Shown: positions 26,128 to 32,783 of the stretch, piece by piece
How the letters are laid out: the number at the start of each line of letters is the position of its first letter
How positions within the stretch are numbered: position 1 is the first letter of the stretch
DNA from: Saccharomonospora sp. CUA-673
Lineage (GTDB): Bacteria > Actinomycetota > Actinomycetes > Mycobacteriales > Pseudonocardiaceae
DNA: 64,000 bases
NCBI RefSeq assembly: GCF_001942305.1
Contig: NZ_MKKE01000044.1
Span: 124,001 to 188,000 of the forward strand
Direction of reading: 5' to 3'
The notes under the pieces: generated by a model
What the model saw: only the letters and a program-made list of their open reading frames with translations
What the model was told of the DNA's origin: nothing
Database searches by the model: none
Translations under genes and position numbers: made by a program

Positions 26128-27123
26128 ATGTCCTGTTTCGTTCTCCTGATCACCGATCTGACCTCGATGCGCCACGAGATCGAGCAATACGCGCGCGGAG
26201 TGCGTCTGGTGGCACGCCCGCCGCACCAGCTCACTGGGGAGGACTGGAACCGTGCCGCGTTGGTGCTGATCGACGCCCAGGCCGCGCCGATCTTGCGCGA
26301 TCGCCCGCAGGAACTCCCTGCCCGCGACGCGGTGATACTGCTCACCGATCCCGAGGATCAGGACGAGCCCGACCTGTACCGGCACGCCCTCACCCTCGGC
26401 GCCGCCCACCTGATCACGGTCCCGGACGGCTCCGGAGCATTGCGAACGCAAATGTCGATGCTCGCGGAACGCCCGGCCTTGGTGGTGGCGGTGCTTGATC
26501 CCGACCCGTCGGGTGAGGTCGGCACAGCGAGCACGGCCAGCCTCGCCTTGGCAGGCACCGCGGCTGGTGAACACCTCGGCCTGATCGACGCTCGCCCCAC
26601 CCGGCTCAGCCTGCACCGGGCACTCCAGCGCGCGCGATACGACGCGCCCGTCGCCAGCTCGGGCAGCCTGCGCACGCTGTTCGTCAACGAGCAGCAGGCG
26701 CCCCCGCACGACGCCGTGCGAGACGCCATGACCGATCTCGCCCGCCGGCACGCGGTGACGCTGGCGCATCTGGACCCGCACCAGTCCGACACGGTGGCCG
26801 TGCTCGGCGGTGTCGACCTGATCATCGTTCCCGTTCGCGCCCGCTCGGTCACGGCGCAGGCGACGCGGAGCGTGGTCACCGCCGCGTGCCGCGCTACCCC
26901 GCACGTCCACGTGCACGTCATCGGGGATGCCGCCGGCACCGACGTGGTCGAGGCGGTCGCCGCAGGCATCGGAGCCGGTTACCCGAGCATGACCGGCGTC
27001 GCTCCGCCCGACATGCCGGACGAGTCCCGGCACGTGGACGTCCAGCTCGCCGACACCAGCCACCACCGACGGCTCTGGGAGGTGGTCGCGCGGTATCGGC
27101 CGCGCACCTCGTGCCCCGTCTGA
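26128..27123 (+). CDS. Ssd/CpaE-like protein
   Basis: A 331-residue protein; ATG 26128 follows GGAGGG. The N terminus MSCFVLLITDLTSMRHEI resembles a receiver-like domain, and the C-terminal two thirds follows the MinD/CpaE fold as in actinobacterial septum-site protein Ssd. The nucleotide loop is not a P-loop: AVLDPDPSGEVGTASTASLA lacks GK-T. ATP binding is therefore doubtful. Ssd/CpaE relatives act with Tad secretion or at the septum, so it may work with the Tad apparatus of the same element. Confidence 0.7.
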   Translation: MSCFVLLITDLTSMRHEIEQYARGVRLVARPPHQLTGEDWNRAALVLIDAQAAPILRDRPQELPARDAVILLTDPEDQDEPDLYRHALTLGAAHLITVPDGSGALRTQMSMLAERPALVVAVLDPDPSGEVGTASTASLALAGTAAGEHLGLIDARPTRLSLHRALQRARYDAPVASSGSLRTLFVNEQQAPPHDAVRDAMTDLARRHAVTLAHLDPHQSDTVAVLGGVDLIIVPVRARSVTAQATRSVVTAACRATPHVHVHVIGDAAGTDVVEAVAAGIGAGYPSMTGVAPPDMPDESRHVDVQLADTSHHRRLWEVVARYRPRTSCPV

Positions 27124-27189
27124 CCAGCACCGAACCCACAACTACACAGGGCGAGCGGTACGAGGCTGCGCGGTAGTTCAGTGAGCTAT

Positions 27190-27292
27190 CCTGGCCGTGC
27201 CTCCCTTCGGGGACGGCAGCCCTTTCACAGGGTTACGGCAGGCCGACGGACCGTGCGAACACCCTTCGGGGTGGGTCCGTCGGCCCTCTTTC
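27190..27292 (+). ncRNA. candidate structured RNA: three-way junction plus terminator-like hairpin
   Basis: An outer stem CCTGgCCGT (27190-27198) pairs with ACGGCAGG (27235-27242). It encloses a hairpin with a TTCG tetraloop (27199-27217) and a second hairpin CCCT/AGGG (27220-27232). Immediately after, a 12-bp stem GGCCGACGGACC (27241-27252) / 27274-27285 carries an inner CACCC-TTCG-GGGTG hairpin and is followed by CTCTTTCT. The outer stem and the terminator stem share bases 27241-27242, so they could compete. It lies in the leader of the 27417 gene. This layout is that of a riboswitch or attenuator. All pairings are seen in the sequence; function is inferred. Confidence 0.6.
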
Positions 27293-27416
27293 TGCCCCGG
27301 CCTCCCATGCCGCTCGCGTCGCCGCTGCGACCGAACTCCGCGACCGGCCAATCCGAGTCCGCTGTTCGTATCCCTCCTTTGCTGCCTAGCTTCTTTCTCT
27401 CCTTGGGAGGCCGCTG

Positions 27417-27992
27417 ATGAAAACGAGTTGCGAACGTCCGTACCGAAGCATGATCGCCACCGCCGGAGCGGTGCGTCAGCTGCCAGAGGAAGCCACGGAA
27501 TGGCATGTGCGCCGACTGGCTAATGAACTGGCCGATGCCGTGGTCGACCTGGACGCGCGGATGCGCGCCGGCCTGAATGTTCCCAGCGCCTGGCAGGTGG
27601 TCGCGCCCGGCGCCGACGCACACCAGGCGCACGACCCGTCCGACGCACGCGCCCCGGACGACAACCGCGCTCAGGACGACGAAACCGGGGACCGCTCGAA
27701 CACCGACGCTCCGGTCTTCTACTGCCTGCGCGCTGCCGATCTCGAAGAAGGCATGAGCACCGACGACGGACAGGACATCGTCTCGGTCACCGTCTCGGAA
27801 GACTGGGTCTTCGCCGACGTGTACACCCCTCGCTCCGACGATCCCCAGCAGGACGAAGAAAACCGTCACGAGACCGAATGCCGCATGTACCGACCTGACG
27901 AACTCGTTGGCATGGCGGCCTTCGTCGACACCGAGGTCGACGGCTCCGACGCCGACAACGCCCAACCCCACTCGCCTCCCTGCACCGACTGA
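27417..27992 (+). CDS. hypothetical acidic element protein, 191 residues
   Basis: ATG 27417 follows GGGAGG six bases upstream and lies 125 bases after the structured RNA. The N-terminal part is helical (EWHVRRLANELADAVVDLDARM), followed by an acidic linker and a second domain containing VFYCLRAADLEEGMSTDD. No family is recognised. The strong leader structure suggests its expression is controlled at the RNA level. Confidence 0.65.
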   Translation: MKTSCERPYRSMIATAGAVRQLPEEATEWHVRRLANELADAVVDLDARMRAGLNVPSAWQVVAPGADAHQAHDPSDARAPDDNRAQDDETGDRSNTDAPVFYCLRAADLEEGMSTDDGQDIVSVTVSEDWVFADVYTPRSDDPQQDEENRHETECRMYRPDELVGMAAFVDTEVDGSDADNAQPHSPPCTD

Positions 27993-28046
27993 TCCAGGAG
28001 GCGATCACGACGACGCGCGCATGCACGCGCAGAAAGGCCGATATCC

Positions 28047-28784
28047 ATGGACACCGACAGCCCACGCGCGCACACGCTGTTCGCCCTTGACCACGGCGCA
28101 TACGCCCAACCGCTCGGCGCGTTCGGCGGTTTCGTGGCCCCCGACGACGTGACGCGTTTTCCCATCGGACGGCAACTGCTGGCTTCCACCGTGCCGGACG
28201 AGGTTCGTGACCGCTTCGCGCGGTTCGCGCTGGCCTGGGACGTGGCTGGATTCGACACGTTCGCCCGGACACCCGGGAAGGTTGCCGTCCCCGAGGCCAC
28301 AATCCACCGCGCCGACTGCGTGCCGCATGAAAACCGCTGCGACATCTACGCTCTTAACGATAGCCAGTGGTTCCATGCGATCGCCACGGACTACCCCCAG
28401 TGGTTCCGCTTGAGCCTCGCTGACGACGGCACCGTGACCGAACAGCCAGTCGCTCGCGTCTACGGCAGCGACTATGGCCGTACTGAACGACTGGACCTGC
28501 CTCCGCTTGCGGCTTGGATCATGGGCGTGCCCAGGACGCGACTGGATCGCGCGGATATGGCCTTCTCCGCCTGCGTCGACACGGGCGCCGAGACCGGGGA
28601 GCCGGCAATTCATCTAGCGGTCCATAACGGACATTCAGACCAACTGAGCGTCATCTCGGCCGAGATGGAGTCGATCGCCCAGTCCTGCAACTGGTCCAAT
28701 CCCTACGACCCAGAAGACCTTCGCTTCGACTGGTGCGTCCCTGCGTCGACGTTGCCGACGGAATGCGCCCAGGAGAAATGGTAG
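28047..28784 (+). CDS. hypothetical element protein, 245 residues
   Basis: ATG 28047 has AGAAAGG upstream. The protein is rich in aromatic and acidic residues (FALDHGAYAQPLGAFGGFV near the N terminus; MESIAQSCNWSNPYDPEDL near the end). No signal, membrane segment or known motif is seen. It follows the 27417 gene by 55 bases and ends the hairpin-spaced row. Likely a soluble protein of unknown function. Confidence 0.65.
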   Translation: MDTDSPRAHTLFALDHGAYAQPLGAFGGFVAPDDVTRFPIGRQLLASTVPDEVRDRFARFALAWDVAGFDTFARTPGKVAVPEATIHRADCVPHENRCDIYALNDSQWFHAIATDYPQWFRLSLADDGTVTEQPVARVYGSDYGRTERLDLPPLAAWIMGVPRTRLDRADMAFSACVDTGAETGEPAIHLAVHNGHSDQLSVISAEMESIAQSCNWSNPYDPEDLRFDWCVPASTLPTECAQEKW

Positions 28785-28893
28785 TCGTATCCGACGCACT
28801 AGACGACGAATGACGCAATACCTCTAACAGCACAAACGCTCCGGATTCTTCGTTTCTGAATTCTGATTCCTTCGCTCAGGCGCATTCCTCGTT

Positions 28894-28932
28894 GGGCACA
28901 CCTGTGCCCGATGCAGGACAGCGCCGGGCACA
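28894..28932 (+). promoter_or_regulatory. palindromic site with a third half-site upstream of the methylase
   Basis: GGGCACA-CC-TGTGCCC is a perfect palindrome at 28894-28909. The half-site GGGCACA recurs at 28926-28932, 32 bases (about three helical turns) from the first. The arrangement lies just before the methylase gene and fits a dimeric repressor operator. Confidence 0.4.
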
Positions 28933-28959
28933 ACCGCCGCACACCAGGAGGGCGGACAC

Positions 28960-29874
28960 GTGAGTCAATCCAGCAAGCAACGGCGTGCCCACCGCGACCC
29001 CGGCCAGCACGCCGTCGCCATCGCTGAAGCCGTCAACACGGCGTGGAACAAGTCCAACCACTCGGGCCGCCGCGACGTGGCCCTGTCGGTCGTGGCCGCG
29101 TTGTCTCTCGTCGGTCAGCGCGACCCGCACGGCCCAGACCTCGCCGAACAGCTGCACGCGCAGAACGCCGAGGACTTCGCCAGCACACTGTGCGAGATCT
29201 ACACCGCGCTGGTCAACGCCCGTCCGGACCTGACCCACCTCGTCTATCCGCTCATGCACTGGGTCTTCGATGAGCCGCAAACCGCGTTGCAGCGCGCCGC
29301 GAAACACACAGCCGACGCCGCACTGCACGAGGGGCAGCTCGAACTCACCGGCACCGACGACCGCTACGACACCGACCTGCTCGGCGTCGTGCTCACCCTG
29401 CTCAAGTCCGACTCGGCCGGCAAGGCTAACGCCCAGATCTACACCCCTACGCCGGTCGCGGACATGATGGCGCGCATGACCCTGCCCGATGACGGCAGCT
29501 CGGTGTGCGACCCGGCTGTGGGCACCGGCGGACTTCTCCGCGCCGTCGCCCAAGCGATGCGCGAACATGGCCGAGACCCCACAACCGTCGCGTGGTACGG
29601 CGCCGACATCGACGACCTGGCCATCGCCGCCTGTGCGGTCAACAGCGTGCTGTGGCGTCTCGGCCCGCGGATACTCCTATGCGTCGCCAACACCCTCGCC
29701 GAAGGCGACTGGGCACGCCGCGCCGAAGCTCGGCGTACCGAGATCCTGCAGCTCACCAAGACGATCCGCCGGGACAAGCTGATGATCAGTGCTGTCCGCA
29801 CCGCCCAACGGCTCACCGAGCTGACCGTCGATGACGACAACCCCGAGACCGATGACCAGCCCGATGAGCAGTAG
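28960..29874 (+). CDS. HsdM-like N6-adenine DNA methylase domain protein lacking the catalytic motif
   Basis: A 304-residue protein; GTG 28960 has GGAGG upstream. It has the type I methylase landmarks AQIYTPTPVADMMARM and the SAM-binding VCDPAVGTGGLL, followed by YGADIDD (motif II/III). The expected N-P-P-Y/F catalytic motif IV does not appear before the protein ends in an acidic tail. It is shorter than HsdM and no HsdS or HsdR gene is nearby. It may bind SAM and DNA without methylating, or act with a partner. A strong terminator follows. Confidence 0.75.
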   Translation: MSQSSKQRRAHRDPGQHAVAIAEAVNTAWNKSNHSGRRDVALSVVAALSLVGQRDPHGPDLAEQLHAQNAEDFASTLCEIYTALVNARPDLTHLVYPLMHWVFDEPQTALQRAAKHTADAALHEGQLELTGTDDRYDTDLLGVVLTLLKSDSAGKANAQIYTPTPVADMMARMTLPDDGSSVCDPAVGTGGLLRAVAQAMREHGRDPTTVAWYGADIDDLAIAACAVNSVLWRLGPRILLCVANTLAEGDWARRAEARRTEILQLTKTIRRDKLMISAVRTAQRLTELTVDDDNPETDDQPDEQ

Positions 29875-29880
29875 TAACGT

Positions 29881-29937
29881 GGTGCTGGCTCCGTGCTCCC
29901 GGTGACCCCCAGGCCGGTCGAGCACGGAGCCACCACC
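29881..29937 (+). terminator. long hairpin after the methylase-like gene
   Basis: GGTGCTGGCTCCGTGCTC (29881-29898) pairs with 29920-29937 over 18 positions with one mismatch, around a 21-base loop. It begins seven bases after the stop codon. Very stable and most likely a terminator. Confidence 0.75.
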
Positions 29938-29987
29938 AATGCCGAAACTGACCTACCAGAGGCGGCACAACGTGGTAGATACGGTAC

Positions 29988-30650
29988 GTGTCGTTACCAG
30001 TTCAAGCTCAGACCGCCCTGATCAGCGCCGTGACGGCGGCGGTGATCACCATGGTTGTCGAGTACCTGGCCAAACCGGGCCTCGAAGCACGTAAGGACCG
30101 GATACTCGAAGTGCACCGAGCCCGCCGCGAAACCGCTACGCAGTTGCTCAACCTGATTGCTAGCCTGCATGGCCTCTACGGGCTGACCACAAGCAACCCA
30201 CTTGCATGGGCAACAGGGAAGTCAGCTCTTCAGAATATGACCGACGCATGCGATCGATTGAGCGAGGATCTACCGCGTTACGAATTCAGCCTCCCCAAGC
30301 GTCAACGAGACGTGGTGGGAAGGGCGGTGAGGGCGATTGGCACGTACACCGTTCCTCTCCACACCAACGTTCTGCTGTACGAGCAGACAGGAATCCTCGA
30401 TCAGGAACGTGAACGAGGAGTGGAGGAACTTCCGATGGGAGGATTCGTCGGGGGACTGATCCACAACGCGCTGTACGAGACCGCGCGCGCGTACACTGCG
30501 CTCATGCTTACGCGACGGCGGCCACTGAAGTATTACCTCAAACTTCGCCAGCTCGCCGAAGGACCACAGCCATTGCCTGACTCCTCAACTGGCGACGAGC
30601 CGCAAGCCGAGGGGGTCGACACCCCGGGAAGATCTCGGCCACACAAGTAG
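29988..30650 (+). CDS. membrane-anchored hypothetical protein, 220 residues
   Basis: GTG 29988. The first 25 residues (LISAVTAAVITMVVEYLAKP) form one membrane segment, followed by a helical, basic cytoplasmic domain (GLEARKDRILEVHRARRETA). A -10-like TAGATA at 29976-29981 is only six bases before the start codon and there is no ribosome site, so the mRNA may be leaderless. The gene converges on the cell-wall hydrolase gene of the transfer operon. No family recognised. Confidence 0.6.
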   Translation: MSLPVQAQTALISAVTAAVITMVVEYLAKPGLEARKDRILEVHRARRETATQLLNLIASLHGLYGLTTSNPLAWATGKSALQNMTDACDRLSEDLPRYEFSLPKRQRDVVGRAVRAIGTYTVPLHTNVLLYEQTGILDQERERGVEELPMGGFVGGLIHNALYETARAYTALMLTRRRPLKYYLKLRQLAEGPQPLPDSSTGDEPQAEGVDTPGRSRPHK

Positions 30651-30673
30651 TCCATCCGTTACCACCAAGGATA

Positions 30674-31630
30674 TTAGCCGCTTGGGCGGCTGGCGCCCGC
30701 GTAGTCATCGCCTTTCCATCTGTAATCGTCCACTTTGACTGGTTGTCCGAAGTCCGGGGCGTGGATCATCTTTCCTGCGCCGATGTAGATCCCGACGTGG
30801 TGGATGTTGCTTGGAGTGCCGTAGAAGACGAGATCACCGGGGGCCAATGGCGTTCCTTTCGGAACCTGTGGCCCAGCGTTGTACTGCTCTTGCGCGGTCC
30901 GCGGGAGGGCGATCCCTCCGGCCTGGTAGGCGGCCATGGTCAGTCCCGAGCAGTCGAAGCCCTTGTGGCCGTGGTCGGGTCCGTTGCCTCCCCACATGTA
31001 GGGCAGCCCAAGTTGGCCTTGGGCATAGTTCACGGCCTGCTGTGCCTGCGGTGATGGCCGGGCGTCGTCTCCGGAGTTGGCTGCCGCCTGCTTGTACTGG
31101 GCGGCTTGATTAAGGACTTGGCTGACGTACCAGTCAGCATGGTTGTAGGCGTAGATGGCGCCGTAGATGTCGCGCCCGTCGCGGGCACCCGACTCGCACA
31201 GGTACGCCGCAGCGGCGTAGATGGCGTCGTGCGGGTTGTACCGCGACGGCGGGGTGCTGCCACCTGGCGGGATGTGGTGCCGCTCCACCACAGAGTCGAA
31301 TGTGGACTGGAGAAACTGCATCGGACCGCCTGCACCGGCGTAGTTCGATCCACTGTGGACTCCCTTTAGAGGTGATCGACCATGGTTGGACTCGATCTTG
31401 CCGATGCCTGCCAGAATGCTCCAGTCCAGCCCGGGGCAGGTGGTGGCGGCTTGCCGGTACAGGGCGAGGTAGTTGCCGGGGATGTCGGATAACGCGGCTT
31501 GGCTGGGCTGGCTCGCATTCGCGGAGTCACCCCCACCGAAGACGGCGGAGACGACCCCGGACACGGCTGCAGCGACCATCACGATCAGGGCCACGATGGC
31601 GCCGAGGACGGTGGTGGCGAGTCTGAGCAT
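30674..31630 (-). CDS. bifunctional lytic transglycosylase / NlpC-P60 cell-wall hydrolase
   Basis: A 318-residue exported enzyme, last gene of the transfer operon. The N-terminal membrane segment (VLGAIVALIVMVAAAVSGVV) is followed by a soluble transglycosylase-like domain with the catalytic Glu in AGIGKIESNHG and the GGPMQFLQSTF motif. The C-terminal NlpC/P60 domain carries FDCSGLTMAAY (Cys) and NIHHVGIYIG (His). Such two-domain hydrolases (VirB1/TcpG/Orf14 type) open peptidoglycan for conjugation machines in Gram-positive bacteria. ATG 31630 follows GGGGTGAT. Confidence 0.9.
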   Translation of the reverse strand: MLRLATTVLGAIVALIVMVAAAVSGVVSAVFGGGDSANASQPSQAALSDIPGNYLALYRQAATTCPGLDWSILAGIGKIESNHGRSPLKGVHSGSNYAGAGGPMQFLQSTFDSVVERHHIPPGGSTPPSRYNPHDAIYAAAAYLCESGARDGRDIYGAIYAYNHADWYVSQVLNQAAQYKQAAANSGDDARPSPQAQQAVNYAQGQLGLPYMWGGNGPDHGHKGFDCSGLTMAAYQAGGIALPRTAQEQYNAGPQVPKGTPLAPGDLVFYGTPSNIHHVGIYIGAGKMIHAPDFGQPVKVDDYRWKGDDYAGASRPSG

Positions 31631-31637
31631 GTATGGA

Positions 31638-32675
31638 TCACCCCGTGGGTTTCCAGGTCAGGTCTTGCTGCGCGAAGGGCGGCATTGGGGCTGGCGGGCT
31701 GAGCCGGGGTACGGGGCTGGCCTCGCCGGTGTTGGTGGTGGTTTGGGCGCTAGCGGCGGGTTCGCCCAGGTGGGGCCACGCGGTGTGAAGGTCGATCAGC
31801 CGGCAGCGCCCGGCATCGCGCTGGGCCAGCGACAGCCATATCCCGGCTGAGCCAGTCCCGGCGCGGTTCAGTTCTTCAGCCGTCGTAGTGGCGATCGGCA
31901 GGTCGTGCGGGCGCGGCTGGGCGCGCAGGTGCTCGGCCAGCAGCGGGCGAGCATGGGCCTCGCGCTGAGCCGTAGCGAACACAGCCAGCAGCGGCGTCAC
32001 AATCCTCGTGGTGGCGGCGAGTTCGAGGTATCCGGGCAGCTTGGCCACGAACCGGGACAGCTGGTAGCTGCCGGTGTCCCACTCGATGAACCACTCGATT
32101 TCGCGACCGGCCTCGCGCCAGCGGCCATAGCCGTCGGGACGCACAATGTCCCCGAAATGCCTCGTACAGCGGGCCTCGGACCACCAGGCGGTGACCGCCC
32201 GGTCGTCGTGTGCGAGGGCGTCGGCGATGAGGCCGGTGAACAGGCTGTTGAGCCCGTGTAGGTGCGCCAGGCGCAGCGAGTAGGCGATGCCGATCGATCG
32301 CTCCGCACGGAAGCCCAGTTCGCGAGGGTCGATGCCGTCCTCGTGGGCCAGCAGGTGCGCGCCGGTTGTGTCGAGAACGTAGAACATCGGGGACCGCCCC
32401 TTGCCTACAAACGGCTGGAAGCGGTCGAGGACCCGCCACTGGTGAAGGCGCTGGAGCCGATGGTTGGCCGCGCGTCGGGTGGGGAAGGCGATTTGGGTGA
32501 TCTGCGCGGAGGTCAGGGTGCGGTGCTCGGCGCACATGCGGGCGATCCACCGATCTCGTTCGGTGAGGTGAGCCGCGACCATGGCCTGGTGCTCGGTCGA
32601 GGCGGCCACGCGGGAGCTAGCACGAGCGGGGATCGGTGTGCGCAGGTCACGTTGGGGCGTGCTGGGGTCGACCAT
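31638..32675 (-). CDS. replication-relaxation family protein
   Basis: A 345-residue protein of the actinobacterial plasmid replication-relaxation family. The N-terminal winged helix reads LTSAQITQIAFPTRRAANHR (about residues 54-73), then KGRSPMFYVLDTTGAHLLA. The second half contains the nuclease-fold-like WFIEWDTGS, with acidic residues that could bind metal. ATG 32675 has AGAAGGAG upstream. The family is found with T4SS genes on plasmids and integrative elements and is the best relaxase-like candidate here, because no classical Mob relaxase is visible. That role is inference. Confidence 0.8.
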   Translation of the reverse strand: MVDPSTPQRDLRTPIPARASSRVAASTEHQAMVAAHLTERDRWIARMCAEHRTLTSAQITQIAFPTRRAANHRLQRLHQWRVLDRFQPFVGKGRSPMFYVLDTTGAHLLAHEDGIDPRELGFRAERSIGIAYSLRLAHLHGLNSLFTGLIADALAHDDRAVTAWWSEARCTRHFGDIVRPDGYGRWREAGREIEWFIEWDTGSYQLSRFVAKLPGYLELAATTRIVTPLLAVFATAQREAHARPLLAEHLRAQPRPHDLPIATTTAEELNRAGTGSAGIWLSLAQRDAGRCRLIDLHTAWPHLGEPAASAQTTTNTGEASPVPRLSPPAPMPPFAQQDLTWKPTG

Positions 32676-32783
32676 GAACGGCTCCTTCTCGGCAAAGCCG
32701 GTGGGCAGGACGGCGAGAGCGCACAGGGGGCGGGCCCACGCCTGCTGCTCGCGTGGCCCGCCCTGTGTCGGAGTGCGCGGTTG

